The translations under genes were made by a program, and so were the position numbers. From Hydrogenophaga sp. NFH-34 (GTDB lineage Bacteria; Pseudomonadota; Gammaproteobacteria; Burkholderiales; Burkholderiaceae_C): a DNA stretch of 64,000 bases. Below the pieces are notes generated by a model. That model was not told where the DNA came from, made no database searches, and saw only the letters and a program-made list of their open reading frames with translations. Within the stretch, counting starts at the first letter, position 1; each line of letters begins with the position of its first letter. Shown piece by piece: positions 17,775-29,000 of this stretch. The stretch is taken from the NCBI RefSeq assembly GCF_021401345.1, contig NZ_JACBGE010000021.1, positions 1 to 64,000 on the forward strand. The letters run 5' to 3'.

Positions 17775-17858
17775 GAGCGTCGTTGCGAAGAAGGGATCCG
17801 AGCCTCACGCCCCGCGGCCGGTGACACCACCGGTGGGGACGCTGCAACGCTCCTCGGA
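17775..17858 (-). promoter_or_regulatory. SAH (S-adenosylhomocysteine) riboswitch
   Basis: On the minus strand the conserved parts of the SAH aptamer appear in order: CCGAGGAGCGTTGCAGCG, then GAGGCTCGG, then GCAACGACGCTC. The first segment pairs with both later ones (CCGAG with CTCGG; GAGCGTTGC with GCAACGACGCTC), giving the expected pseudoknot. SAH riboswitches activate ahcY when SAH accumulates. It ends about 80 nt before the ahcY start. Confidence 0.93.
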
Positions 17859-17866
17859 ATGGCGGA

Positions 17867-17872
17867 ATTCTA
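17867..17872 (-). promoter_or_regulatory. Predicted -10 box of the ahcY transcript
   Basis: TAGAAT on the minus strand places the transcript start near 17860, two bases before the first conserved base of the riboswitch. The -35 region is poor. Confidence 0.5.
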
Positions 17873-17916
17873 GCGCAGGCAGGCTTTTCAGGCATCTGCG
17901 ACACTGGCGGCCCTTT

Positions 17917-18729
17917 ATGAACCCGACGCCGCTTTCCGACTGGCCCCTGGCCGCCCGGGCCCGCATCCAGGGCGTGCTCACCGACATCGACGACACCCTC
18001 ACCACCGGAGGCGCCCTCACGCCCGACGCGGGCGCCGCGCTGCAGCGTCTGCGCCATGCCGGCCTGCCGGTGTTCGCCATCACCGGTCGCCCGGCCGGCT
18101 GGAGCGCCCCCTTCGCGCTGGCCTGGCCGGTCGATGGCATCGTGGCGGAAAACGGCGCCGTGGCCTTCTGGCGCGGCAGCGATGGGGCCCTGTGCCGCGC
18201 CTATCAGCAGGACGCGCCCACGCGGCAGCGCCACGCCCGGCGGTTGCAGGCGGTGGCCCACGCCATCCTGGCCGAGCTGCCGCATGCGCGGCTGGCGCAG
18301 GACAGTGCGGGCCGCGAAACCGACATCGCCATCGACCACAGTGAATTCGCCCACCTGACACCCGCCGACACCGCCCTCGTGCAACGCCGGATGCTGGAAT
18401 CCGGCCTGAACGCGACCGTCAGTTCCATCCACATCAACGGCTGGATCGGCGACCACGACAAACTCAGCGGGGCACGCTGGATCGTGCGCGAGCGGCTCGG
18501 GCGCGACCTGGACGCCGAGCGCGAGTGCTGGGCCTTCATCGGCGACTCGACCAACGACGCGCCCCTGTTCGCCCACTTCAGCCAGAGCATCGGCGTGGGC
18601 AATATCGCGCGCTTTCTGCCGGCACTCACCCACCCGCCCCGTTACCGGACCGCCGGCGAACGCGGTGCCGGTTTTGCCGAAATGGTCGATGCCCTGCTGG
18701 CCGCGCGCGGCGCCAGGAGTCCGGCATGA
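17917..18729 (+). CDS. HAD-IIB family hydrolase (sugar-phosphate phosphatase-like)
   Basis: Predicted phosphatase of the Cof/mannosyl-3-phosphoglycerate phosphatase type. The 270-residue product has the nucleophile motif DIDDTLT at about residue 22, a IIB cap domain, and GDSTNDAPLF as motif IV. The ATG at 17917 is the first that gives the motif at normal distance. It overlaps the MFS transporter start by 4 nt (ATGA), so the two are translationally coupled. The physiological substrate cannot be told; the transporter partner suggests a shared small-molecule pathway. Confidence 0.8.
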   Translation: MNPTPLSDWPLAARARIQGVLTDIDDTLTTGGALTPDAGAALQRLRHAGLPVFAITGRPAGWSAPFALAWPVDGIVAENGAVAFWRGSDGALCRAYQQDAPTRQRHARRLQAVAHAILAELPHARLAQDSAGRETDIAIDHSEFAHLTPADTALVQRRMLESGLNATVSSIHINGWIGDHDKLSGARWIVRERLGRDLDAERECWAFIGDSTNDAPLFAHFSQSIGVGNIARFLPALTHPPRYRTAGERGAGFAEMVDALLAARGARSPA

Positions 18730-19955
18730 GCGAGCACCCGCTGCCCCCGGCCCACTCGGGCATCGCCGGCACCGGAACGTCCGCCCCGCAGGCCGGCCGG
18801 GGCCTGGTGGCCATTTTCGGCTCCACCTTCTTCGAGCTGATCGGCTACTTCATGCTCATGCCCCTGCTGCTGCTGCGGCTCAAGGGCGACGGGCTGTCGA
18901 CCTCGATGGCCGGGCTGTTCGCGGCCACGGGCTGGGTCGGCATCTTCGCCATCACGCCGTTCGCCTCGGGCATCACCCAACGCCTGGGCCGGCGCCCCAC
19001 GCTGTGGCTGGCCGCTGCCGTGCCCGTGGTGGCGATCGCCGGCTTCCTGGCCACCGATGCGCTCGCGGCGTGGTTCGTGTTCGAGTTCATCTCGGGGGCC
19101 GCCTCCGGCCTGCGCTGGGTGCTGGCCGAAGCGGTGGTGGCCGAATTCGCACCCCCCCGGCAGCGCGGACGCATGGTCGGCATTTTCGAAACCATGATTG
19201 GCACCACCTTCGTCATCGGGCCGGCGCTGCTGGCCGCGGTCGGTCCCCAGAGCCCGCTGGCCTTGTGGCTGGTGCTGGCCTCGGTCAGCGTGGGTCTGGT
19301 CTGGAGCCTGCTGATTCCGCGTCTGCCGGCCGCCGCCGACCAGCACTCGGCCCGCGTCGGTCTGCACGGGGTGTGGCAAGCCCTGCGTGCGCACCCGCTG
19401 ATCATGACCATCGGCTTCGTGGGTGGTTTTTTCGAAAGCGGCCTGACCTCTCTGCTGCCGCTCTACGGCCTGGCGCTCGGGCTCGGCGCCGCCGCAGCCG
19501 CGCTGCTGGTGTCGGCCAGCGGGCTGGGCAGCGCCCTGATGATGCTGCCCGCCGGGCTGCTGGCCGACCGCCTCAGCCACCACCCGCGCTGGCCGACACC
19601 GGCCCGGGCACGCCTGGCACTGATGCACGGCTGCGCCCTGGTCACCCTGCTGGCCACGCTGTTCATCCCCTTCGTCGCCGGCACACCCTGGCTGGCCGCT
19701 GTCATCGCCTTCGTCTGGGGCGGCGCAGGCGGCAGCCTCTACACCCTGGCCATGATCGACATCGGCTCGCGCGAAGAGGGCATCACGCTGGTCAACAGCA
19801 CCGCCGTGCTGGTGCTGGCCTACACCCTGGGCGGGGTGCTCGCTCCGGCGCTGGGTGCGGCGCTGCTGGACCTGTCGCCCGTGTTCGGATTTCCGGCCCT
19901 GCTGATCGCCGTGGCGCTGCCCGGCTGGTGGTTGCTGCGGCGCGCCCGCACCTGA
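18726..19955 (+). CDS. MFS transporter
   Basis: The 409-residue product has about 12 hydrophobic segments in two six-helix halves. The MFS loop 2-3 signature is present in modified form (TQRLGRRPTLWLAA), and a basic central loop follows helix 6. Such proteins are proton-coupled exporters or importers of small solutes; the substrate is not predictable. Translationally coupled to the HAD phosphatase gene upstream and convergent with the YeeE/YedE gene. Confidence 0.85.
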   Translation: MSEHPLPPAHSGIAGTGTSAPQAGRGLVAIFGSTFFELIGYFMLMPLLLLRLKGDGLSTSMAGLFAATGWVGIFAITPFASGITQRLGRRPTLWLAAAVPVVAIAGFLATDALAAWFVFEFISGAASGLRWVLAEAVVAEFAPPRQRGRMVGIFETMIGTTFVIGPALLAAVGPQSPLALWLVLASVSVGLVWSLLIPRLPAAADQHSARVGLHGVWQALRAHPLIMTIGFVGGFFESGLTSLLPLYGLALGLGAAAAALLVSASGLGSALMMLPAGLLADRLSHHPRWPTPARARLALMHGCALVTLLATLFIPFVAGTPWLAAVIAFVWGGAGGSLYTLAMIDIGSREEGITLVNSTAVLVLAYTLGGVLAPALGAALLDLSPVFGFPALLIAVALPGWWLLRRART

Positions 19956-19973
19956 GGCGCGCCGCAAGCGCTG

Positions 19974-21056
19974 TCAAGGGGCGGCGGAGGCGCCAGCGGG
20001 TGCCGTGGCGGGTGCACGGTCGAGCAGGCGGTCGGCCAGGCCGCCACCGACCCACATGCCGCCCAGCGTCAGCCAGGCCGTCGTGGCGAAAATCGCGCCC
20101 CCGGTCATGCCGGCGCCCACCGCACAGCCCCCCGCCAGCATGGAGCCGAAGCCCATGAAGATCGCGCCGATGATGTAGCGCGGCATGGTGTAGGCCCCGC
20201 CGAAACCTTCGAGCTTCCAGTCCCGACCGATCAGCGCTCCCACCAGCGATCCCAGGAACACGCCGGGCATGAGCCCGAGGCCGAATGTCCAGGGTTTGCC
20301 CGGCTCGGCCAACACGCGCATCAGCCATTCGGCCGAAGGCCCGCTGAAGGTCAGCCCCTGGATCTGCACCGGCTCGAAAGAATGCGCCATCACCTGGTAG
20401 GTGCCCAGCCAGGCCAGCGCCACCATCAGGCCCGTGCCCAGCCCGCCGACCCACTTCCAGGCGCTCCAGCCGCTGTAGTGGGCAAAAAAGCCGGCGGTCA
20501 CGAGCCAGACGGCACCGAAGACCAGCCCGTCCAACGGCCCGGCGCCGGCCAGCGCCAGCAGACTGCGCGACGCCCCGCCCTCCACCACCCACCAGCCGGC
20601 GATGGTTTCCCGCAACGGCGCCAGCACGCCCCCCAGAGACGCCTGCGCGACGACAGCAAAGATCAGCCCCGACAACAGCGCCCGCAGGTTGCCGTTGGCC
20701 GTCAGCACCAGCAGCCGGCTGGCGCAGCCGCGGGTCATGACCATGCCGAAGCCGAAGATCAGCCCACCGATCAGCGCCCCCGACAGGCTGCCGCGGGCAG
20801 ACAGCTGGCGGGCCGTCCCCACGTCGAGCCAGCCGGCCACGACGAAGCCCTGCACCGCCACCACCGCCGCCGAAAACGCCAGCAACCAGACGGCCAGCTT
20901 TTCACCGAAGCGGCCGTGCCAGAACTCGATCACGGCGGCGCGCAGGCAAAAGCGCGAACGCTGGGCAAAGAAGCCAAAGCCCAGCCCCACCACCAGCCCG
21001 CACAAGGCCAGCACGGCAGGCTCCCCCCAACGCTCGATCCACGCGGTGGCATCCAT
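19974..21056 (-). CDS. YeeE/YedE family sulfur-compound transporter
   Basis: Inner-membrane protein related to the thiosulfate channel TsuA. The 360 residues contain about 9-10 hydrophobic helices and the conserved cysteine motifs SRFCLR (near residue 36), TRGCASR (near 110) and GGCAVGAG in the C-terminal half, which relay thiosulfate through the pore in characterised members. Weak GGTGA ribosome-binding site before the ATG. The 70 bp upstream are AT-rich (TTAATTCAAATATCGG), unusual for this region, and may hold an ArsR-type sulfur-responsive operator, though this is a guess. Confidence 0.9.
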   Translation of the reverse strand: MDATAWIERWGEPAVLALCGLVVGLGFGFFAQRSRFCLRAAVIEFWHGRFGEKLAVWLLAFSAAVVAVQGFVVAGWLDVGTARQLSARGSLSGALIGGLIFGFGMVMTRGCASRLLVLTANGNLRALLSGLIFAVVAQASLGGVLAPLRETIAGWWVVEGGASRSLLALAGAGPLDGLVFGAVWLVTAGFFAHYSGWSAWKWVGGLGTGLMVALAWLGTYQVMAHSFEPVQIQGLTFSGPSAEWLMRVLAEPGKPWTFGLGLMPGVFLGSLVGALIGRDWKLEGFGGAYTMPRYIIGAIFMGFGSMLAGGCAVGAGMTGGAIFATTAWLTLGGMWVGGGLADRLLDRAPATAPAGASAAP

Positions 21057-21268
21057 TTTTTCACCATTAATTCAAATATCGGCAATTACGGATGTTATGA
21101 CTTTCCACCCCCCGGGATCTCAGGTGCTTCCCGGATGAGCGCCCGATTCCGCCCACGCTTGCGCCAGATCAAGGGTCGGGAATCGCCACCGTGGCCCCGC
21201 TGCCGCAGGCACAGGCGCTAAGCTGACCGGCGGGCGCACCGCTGGCCGCCCGGAAAAGGAGCGTGTTT

Positions 21269-21646
21269 TTGGCAATTCCCTGGCTCACTGCCCTGAAAGT
21301 GATTCCCTGGGGGGACGTGATCGAACACGCCCCCAAAGTGCTGGCCGCCGCGCGGCAACTGGTGGACCGGCAGAACAAGCGCCCGGCGCCCAGCGCGGCC
21401 GACGCCGCCACACCGATACCGGTCGCCCCCGAACCGGGCGTGCTGCAACGCGAGGTGGCCGCCTTGCAGCAGGACGTGCAGCGCCTGCAGCAGACACAGG
21501 ACCAGCTCACCCGCACCGTGGCCGACCTGGCGGAGCAGAACACCCGGCTGGTCGGCGCGGTGGATGTGCTGCGCCGCCGCACCCGCCTGCTGCTCGCCGT
21601 GGCGGCGGTGCTGGCGCTGGGCCTGGTCTGGCTGGGCTGGCGCTGA
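21269..21646 (+). CDS. Small tail-anchored coiled-coil protein, unknown function
   Basis: Not assigned to a family. The AAGGAG at 21256-21261 is 7 nt from a TTG at 21269, a better start than the GTG at 21263 (1 nt spacing). The product of about 125 residues has a Pro/Ala-rich linker, a coiled coil at roughly residues 58-100 (LQREVAALQQDVQRLQQTQ), and one C-terminal hydrophobic helix ending LVWLGWR. It is therefore probably anchored in the inner membrane by its C terminus. Confidence 0.65.
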   Translation: MAIPWLTALKVIPWGDVIEHAPKVLAAARQLVDRQNKRPAPSAADAATPIPVAPEPGVLQREVAALQQDVQRLQQTQDQLTRTVADLAEQNTRLVGAVDVLRRRTRLLLAVAAVLALGLVWLGWR

Positions 21647-21658
21647 GCCGCGACCGGA

Positions 21659-22003
21659 TCAGTCGGGCGCCGTGTCGGTGGTGAGCGTGGCGTCGCAGCC
21701 GCGGCCGGCGGCGATCCAGCGGCGCGCCAGTGCCTGCAGTGCGGGCGCGGCCCAGCCCCAACGCGGCCCCAGCAGCCCTCGCGCGTCGCTGATCGCTCCA
21801 CAGCGGTAGAGCGACTGCGCGTCGCTCCAGCGCAAGGCTGCACAGGCGCCGGCACGGCGGCGCGAGATCACCTGCCCCAGCGGGCACGGCTCGGCCAGGC
21901 AGCACACGCCGCACCCGTTGCAGGCGACCCCCTCCGGCGGCTTGGCCGGCGCAGCGGGGTGGATGTGGATGACTTGGTGCGGCACGGCCAGAGCGTAGCG
22001 CAA
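21659..22003 (-). CDS. YkgJ family cysteine cluster protein
   Basis: Small protein with the zinc/iron-chelating CxxCxxCC-type motif (CNGCGVCC, then CPLG) of the YkgJ family, about 114 residues. Function unknown; the cysteines probably bind a metal. The start is uncertain: TTG at 22003 or GTG at 21985, neither with a good ribosome-binding site. Convergent with the small coiled-coil gene and divergent from the SMP-30 gene. Confidence 0.75.
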   Translation of the reverse strand: MRYALAVPHQVIHIHPAAPAKPPEGVACNGCGVCCLAEPCPLGQVISRRRAGACAALRWSDAQSLYRCGAISDARGLLGPRWGWAAPALQALARRWIAAGRGCDATLTTDTAPD

Positions 22004-22108
22004 TCATTGTCTGCCGGTCCGCGTCGCCAAGGCGATGCGGGCGGCTTGCCTTCGAGGGGCTGCATGCCTATGGTGCGCCTTTCACCCACCCACCAAGGAG
22101 ACATCACC

Positions 22109-23011
22109 ATGAGCCTCGCTCCCCGCTTTTCCGAGCTCGTCTCGGGCTACACCTTTTTTGAAAGCCCGCGCTGGCACGACGGCCACCTGTGGCTGTCGGA
22201 CTTCTACACCCACCAGGTGCTGCGCGTCGACCTGCAGGGGCGGGTGGAAAAGATCGCCGACGTGCCCCAACAGCCGTCCGGCATGGGCTGGCTGCCCGAC
22301 GGACGTCTGCTGGTGATTTCGATGCGCGACCGCCGGATTCTGCGGCGCGAGGCAGACGGCCGGCTCGTCACGCACGCCGACCTGTCCGGCATCGCGAGCG
22401 GCCACGTCAACGACATGGTGGTGGACGCGCAAGGCCGCGCCTACGTGGGCAACTTCGGCTTCGACCTGATGGGTGGCGGTACACCCCAGACCGCCAGGCT
22501 GGCCCGGGTCGACCCCGACGGCTCGGTGCATGTGGCGGCCGACGGTCTGTACTTTCCCAACGGCAGCATGATCACGCCGGACGGCCGCACCCTGATCGTC
22601 GGCGAAACCATGGGCAACCGCATTTCGGCCTTCGACATCCAGCCCGACGGCCAGTTGGGCCCGCGCCGCGATTGGGCCTCGTGGGGGCCACTGCCTCCGC
22701 TGACCGACACGCCGACCGTGCTGGGCGCGCTCAAGGCGGCGCCCGACGGCGCCACGCTGGACGCCGAGGGCGCGGTGTGGTTTGCGGATGCGGTGGGCAA
22801 CCGCGTGGTGCGCATGGCCCCGGGCGGCGAGATCCTCGAAAGCCTCTCCACCGGGGCGCAGGGCGCCTTCGCCTGCACGCTGGGCGGCCCCGACGGCCGC
22901 ACCCTGTTCATCTGCGTGGCGCCGGATTTCCACGAGCACGCACGCCAGGCCGCCCGCGAGGCGGCGATCTGGACCACCACGGTGAGCGTGCCGGGCGCAG
23001 GCCGGCCCTGA
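22109..23011 (+). CDS. SMP-30/gluconolactonase family lactonase
   Basis: Calcium-dependent six-bladed beta-propeller predicted to hydrolyse a sugar lactone. The 300 residues include FESPRWHDGHLWLSDF (first metal-binding blade), GHVNDMVVDAQGRAYVGNFGF and FPNGSMITPDGRTLIVGET, all typical of the family. AAGGAG precedes the ATG at 22109 by 9 nt. It stands alone between yeeE-side genes and uvrA, so context gives no substrate. Confidence 0.88.
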   Translation: MSLAPRFSELVSGYTFFESPRWHDGHLWLSDFYTHQVLRVDLQGRVEKIADVPQQPSGMGWLPDGRLLVISMRDRRILRREADGRLVTHADLSGIASGHVNDMVVDAQGRAYVGNFGFDLMGGGTPQTARLARVDPDGSVHVAADGLYFPNGSMITPDGRTLIVGETMGNRISAFDIQPDGQLGPRRDWASWGPLPPLTDTPTVLGALKAAPDGATLDAEGAVWFADAVGNRVVRMAPGGEILESLSTGAQGAFACTLGGPDGRTLFICVAPDFHEHARQAAREAAIWTTTVSVPGAGRP

Positions 23012-23041
23012 CGCCCGGGCGGGGACCGACGAGGCCCCGCC

Positions 23042-26000
23042 TCAGCGCGCCAGCACGGGGGCAAGCACCTGGCCGGTGTGCGTGCCCCGTTGCACCACGC
23101 CTTCGGGCGTGGTGGCCGCCACGATACGGCCGCCGCCCGAGCCACCTTCCGGCCCGAGGTCGATGATCCAGTCGGCCTCGGCCATCACGTCCAGGTCGTG
23201 CTCGATCACCACCACACTGTGGCCGCCATCGACCAGCCGGTGCAATACGCGGATGAGTTTTTCCACGTCGGCCATGTGCAGGCCCACCGTGGGTTCGTCA
23301 AGCACATACAAGGTGTGCGGCGCCTTCTGGCCACGGCGGCCGATGTCGTCGCGCACTTTGCTGAGTTCGGTCACCAGCTTGATGCGCTGCGCCTCGCCGC
23401 CGCTCAAGGTGGGCGAGGGCTGACCCAGCGTGAGGTAGCCCAGGCCCACGTCCTTGAGCAGTTGCAGCGGGTGGCTGATGGCGGGCATGCTGGCGAAGAA
23501 CTCGACCGCCTCGTCCACCGCCATCTGCAGCACGTCGCCGATGTTCTTGCCCTTCCAGGTGACGGCCAGGGTCTCGGGGTTGAAGCGCGCGCCGTGGCAG
23601 ACCTCGCACGGCACCTTCACGTCGGGCAGGAAGCTCATCTCGATGGTGCGCATGCCCTGTCCTTCGCAGGCCGGGCAGCGGCCTTCGCCGGTGTTGAAAC
23701 TGAAGCGGCCCGGCCCGTAGCCGCGCGCCTTGGCTTCCAGCGTGTCGGCGAACAGCTTGCGCACCGTGTCCCAGAAACCGATGTACGTGGCCGGGCAACT
23801 GCGCGGGGTTTTGCCGATGGGCGTCTGGTCGACTTCGAGCACGCGGTCCACGGTCTCGCTGCCCAGCAGCTTGCTGCAGCCGGTCCAGGCCGGGCGGACG
23901 CCCTCGTTGTCCCAGGCCTGGCGGCCGGCAAAGGTGCTGCGCTGGCTCACCGCCGCGGCCACATTGATCAGCAGCACGTCGCGCGCCAGCGTGGACTTGC
24001 CCGAGCCGGAAACGCCGGTCACCACCACCAGGCGCTTCAGGGGCACGGCCGCATCGAGCTTCTGCAGGTTGTGCAGGGCGGCGCCGCGCACTTCCAGCCA
24101 ATTCACCCCCGCATCAGGTGCAGGCTCACCCACGGTCAAGGGAGCAGGGGCTGCGCCGGGCAACGATTTGGCGGGAACGTATGAGGCGCCCGGCGCAACC
24201 CCTGATCCCGCAGCGGGCGCCAGCACCGGACGCCGCGCCTGCAGGGGATGCTTCATCGCATGCAGCAGGTAGCGTCCGGTCAACGAATCGGCACTGGCCG
24301 ACAGGTCGGCCACCGTGCCCTGCGCCACCACCCGGCCACCGCGCTTGCCCGCGCTGGGCCCGATGTCGATGATGTGGTCGGCACGGCGGATCGTGTCTTC
24401 GTCGTGCTCCACCACCACCAGGGTGTTGCCCATGTCGCCCAGCTTGTGCAGGGCGTCCAGCAGGATCTGGTTGTCGCGCGGGTGCAGGCCGATGGTCGGT
24501 TCGTCTAGCACGTAACACACGCCCTGCAGGTTGCTGCCGAGCTGGGCCGCCAGGCGGATGCGCTGCGCCTCACCACCGGACAGCGTGGGCGCGCCGCGAT
24601 CCAGCGTGAGGTAGGCCAGGCCGACCTCTTCCAGGAACGCCAGGCGGCTTTCAATCTCGGGCAGCAGGTCGCGCGCGATGTCGGCTTCCCTGGAGGCCAG
24701 ACCGCCAGTGGCCATCATGGCTTGCACCCAGGCGCGGACCTCACTGACCGACAGGCGCGCGATGTCGGTGATCGACACGCCGCCGAAACGCACGGCGCGC
24801 GCCTGGGCATTCAGGCGCGTGCCTTCGCAGCTCGGGCAGGCCTCGTCGGTCAGGTCTTCCACCTCGGGCTCGGCGAAGCTCTGCTCGCGGCCCTTCTGGT
24901 CATCGTCGCGCACCGAATCGTCCAGCGCCTTGCGCTGCTCGCGCGAGAGCTTGACGCCGGTGCCCACGCAGTCGGGGCACCAGCCGTGTTTGCTGTTGTA
25001 GGAGAACAGGCGCGGGTCGAGCTCGGGGTAGCTGGTGCCGCAGACCGGGCAGGCGCGGGTGGTGGAGAACACCTCCAGCGTCCCCAGGTTCGCGGTCGAC
25101 CGGCCTTCGGCCAGCGCGGGCGCCAGCCCGTCCAGGTCGGTCAGCAGGTGCAGCGTGCCCTTGCCCAGTTCCAGCGCCTTGGCCAGTTGCGTGCGCAGCC
25201 AGGCCTCGTTGGCCGGATCCACCACGCCGTCGGCCACCGGCAGCTCGATGGTGTGTTCCTTGAAGCGGTCGATGCGCGGAAACCCGGTGGTGGGCAGGAA
25301 CTCGCCGTCCACCCGCAGATGCGTGTAGCCGCGCGGCCGCGCCCAGTCGGCCAGCTCGGTGTAGACACCCTTGCGGTTGACCACCAGCGGCGCCAGCAGG
25401 CCAATGTGCTGGCCGCGGTAGCGCGTGAGGATGGCGGCGGCGATGCTTTCCGGGCTCTGCGGCATCACCGCTGCGCCATCGTGCACGCAGTGCTGCGTGC
25501 CCAGCTTCACGTAGAGCAGGCGCAGGAAATGCCAGACCTCGGTGGTGGTGCCCACCGTGGACTTGCGACCGCCGCGCGAGAGGCGCTGCTCGATCGCCAC
25601 CGTGGGCGGGATGCCGTAGACCGCATCCACCTCGGGCCGGCCCGCGGGCTGCACGATGCTGCGCGCATAGGCATTGAGCGATTCGAGGTAGCGCCGCTGG
25701 CCCTCGTTGAACAGGATGTCGAACGCCAGCGTGCTCTTGCCCGAACCGCTGACGCCGGAGATGACGTTGAACTTGCCGCGCGGGATGTCCACGCTCAGGT
25801 TCTTGAGGTTGTGTTCCTTGGCGTTGACGATGCGCACCGCGTCGCCACCCACCTGCGCGCGCCGCTTCTTCACCGCGTAAGGCGCCACCCGGTCGCTGAC
25901 CGTGTGCACCTTGTCCATCGCGTTGGCGTAATCGCGCAGGGCCTTGGCGGTGTGGCTGCTGCGGTGTTCACGCACCTCTTCGGGCGGGCCTTCGGCCACC

Positions 26001-29000
26001 ACCAGACCACCGCCGACACCGCCTTCGGGACCGAGGTCGATCAGCCAGTCGGCACTGCGGATCACGTCCAGGTTGTGCTCGATCACGATCAGCGAATGCC
26101 CCGCTTCGAGCAGCTTGCGCAGCGAACGCATGAGCTTGGCGATGTCGTCGAAGTGCAGGCCGGTGGTCGGTTCGTCGAACAGGAACAGCGTGCCCTTCTT
26201 CGCCAGCGCCTGGCGGCTGGCGGCACTGTTCCGCGCCGCTTCGGCCAGGAAGCCGGCCAGTTTGAGGCGCTGTGCCTCGCCGCCCGAGAGCGTGGGCACG
26301 GGCTGGCCCAGCTTCACGTACTCCAGCCCCACGTCGACGATGGGTTGCAGCACGCGGATGACTTCGCGGTCGGCCTTGAAGAGGTCGGCCGCCTCGCTGA
26401 CTGTCAGGCCCAGCACATCGGCCACACTGAGCAGGCGGTCGCCGCGCTCGATGCGCACCTCCAGCACCTCGGGTCGGTAGCGCTTCCCGTCGCAGTCCGG
26501 GCAGCGCAGGTACACGTCGCTGAGGAACTGCATCTCGACGTGCTCGAAGCCCGAACCGCCGCAGGTCGGGCAGCGCCCGTCGCCGCTGTTGAAGCTGAAC
26601 TTGGCCGGCGTGTAGCCGCGCTGGCGCGACAGCGGCGCGTCGGCGAACAGCGCGCGGATCGCGTCCCAGGCGCCGACATAGCTGACCGGGTTGGAGCGCG
26701 CGGTCTTGCCGATGGGCGACTGGTCGACGTACACCACTTCGCTCAAGAAGTCGGCACCGAGCAGGCGGTCGTGCGCACCGGGCGATTCGGTCGCCTTGCC
26801 GAAGTGGCGCAGCAGCGCGGGCGCCAGCACGTCCTGGATCAGCGTGGACTTGCCCGAGCCCGACACGCCGGTGACCACGGTCAGGCGCTGCAGCGGGAAC
26901 TCGACATAGAGGTTCTGCAGGTTGTGTTCGCGCGCGCCTTCGAGGATCAGGCGCGGCGTGCTGTCGGTGACCATGCGCTTGAAGCCCATGCCCACGGTCT
27001 TGCGCGCGCCCAGGTAGGCGCCGGTCAGCGTGTCGGCGCTGCGAATGGCTTCGGGTGTGCCGTCGAACACGATCTGCCCGCCGCGCTCGCCGGGGCCGGG
27101 CCCCATGTCGATCAGGCGGTCGGCGGCCAGCATCACGGCCGGGTCGTGCTCCACCACCACCAGGGTGTTGCCGGCGTCGCGCAGGCGCAGCATGGCGTCG
27201 TTGATGCGCGCCATGTCGCGCGGGTGCAGGCCGATGCTGGGTTCGTCGAGCACGAACAGCGTGTTGACCAGCGAGGTGCCGAGCGCGGTGGTGAGGTTGA
27301 TGCGCTGCACTTCGCCGCCAGAAAGCGTGCGGCTCTGGCGGTCCAGCGTGAGGTAGCCGATGCCGACTTCGCACAGGTAGCGCAGGCGGGTGTTGATCTC
27401 TTCGAACAGCAGCTTCAGGGCTTGTTGTTCGCCACTGCCTTTGGCGCTCGCTGCATCGTCGCGAGGGGTAGGGGCTGCGTCGTCAGTCGCACGCTCGGAT
27501 TCCTCCTTCGCCCCTACCCCTCGCGACGATGCGGGTGTGGGCGTGCGAGATAGATCGACCGCGCTGGCTTCTTCCGTTGGCGTGCCCTGGTTCGGCGATG
27601 CGGGTGGGTGGGCGGAGTGTCCGGGGAAGGCATCGGAGCCTGCGACTGACGCCACCGGGCGCTCCGCCCGCCCACCGGCAGCGCCTGCGAGAGAAGTGGA
27701 CAGATCGGCGAAGAACCGCCGCAGATCCGACAAAGGCATCAGCATCAGGTCGTGCAGGCACAGACCGGGCAGCGCTTCGAGCTGCGCGCGCGACCACTTC
27801 ACGCCGGTGGGCAAGTAGCGCTTTTCAGCCGGCAGCACCGCGTCGGCCTGCGCCTTCGTGCCGATGCGCCACAGAAGGCTGTCGGTCTTGAGGCGCGCGC
27901 CCCCGCAGGAAGGGCATTCGGTGTAGCTGCGGTACTTCGACAGCAGCACCCGGATGTGCATCTTGTAGGCCTTGCTCTCCAGGTACTCGAAGAAGCGCGC
28001 GATGCCGTACCAGTGCTGGTTCCACTTGCCGTTCCAGTTCGGCGACCCGGCCTTCACCCAGTGCTGCTGCTCGGGCGTCAGCTTGTTCCAGGGCGTGTCG
28101 CGTGGAATGCCCGCCGCCTCGGCGTGTTTCATCAGATCGTCCTGGCACTCCTTCCAGGCCGGGGTCTGGAACACCTTGACCGCACCGTTGCGCAGCGTGA
28201 GCTTTTCGTCCGGGATCACCAGGCCGTAATCGACGCCAATGACGCGGCCGAAGCCCCGGCAGGTTTCGCAGGCGCCCACGGCGGAATTGAAGGAAAAGGC
28301 CGAAGGCGTGGGCTCGGTGTAGCGGATGTCGCTTTCCGGGCAGTGCAGGCCGGTCGAGAATTTCCAGATGTCGGGCGGCCCGGCGTCGGGTCGTCCCTCT
28401 TCCTTCAGCACATAGACCATCAGCTTGCCGGCCCCGCGCTTGAGGCCGGCCTCGATGGCTTCCATCACCCGCGCCGGTTCGGCGTTGCCCAGGCGGAAGC
28501 GGTCGGCCACCACGTCCAGCAACTTCACCGCCTCGATCACCGGCTTGGCCTTCTTGCCCTTGGCGGGCGCCTCTTCCTGGGCTTCGCGCTGCACGGTGCG
28601 CTCGGCCTGCACCCGGGTGTAGCCGCTGGCCGAGAGCCACTGCGCCACTTCTTCCGGCGTGGTGCTGGCAGGCAGCTCGACCGGGAAAGTCACCACGAGG
28701 CGCGGATCGCCCTGTTCCGCCGAGCGGCGCTGCAGCTCCGCAAAGATCGTCTCCGGCGAATCGTGCCGCACCGGCAGCGCGGTCTCGCGATCGAACAGGC
28801 TCGCGCCGCGCGCGAACAGCAGCTTGAGGTGGTCGTTCAGCTCGGTCATGGTGCCGACCGTGGAACGCGAAGACCGCACCGGGTTGGTCTGGTCGATGGC
28901 GATGGCCGGCGGCACGCCCTCCACCTTGTCCACCGCCGGCTTGTCCATGCGGTCCAGGAACTGGCGCGCGTAGGCGCTGAAGGTTTCGACGTAGCGGCGC

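Noticed and set aside
18642..19967. 441-residue minus-strand frame opposite the MFS gene
   Set aside because: Shadow of the MFS coding strand with Gln/His/Arg repeats and no domain; the plus-strand frame has 12 clear hydrophobic segments.
24722..27553. 943-residue open frame on the plus strand
   Set aside because: It lies wholly antisense to uvrA, has no recognisable domain, and shows the repetitive Ala/Gly/His/Arg composition of a mirror frame in GC-rich DNA.
27440..27690. Frameshift or assembly error in uvrA
   Set aside because: The frame stays open through the insertion and the flanking UvrA motifs resume in the same frame on both sides.
27440..27690. CRISPR-like or tandem repeat array
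   Set aside because: The repeats are inverted pairs of hairpin type, not direct repeats with spacers.
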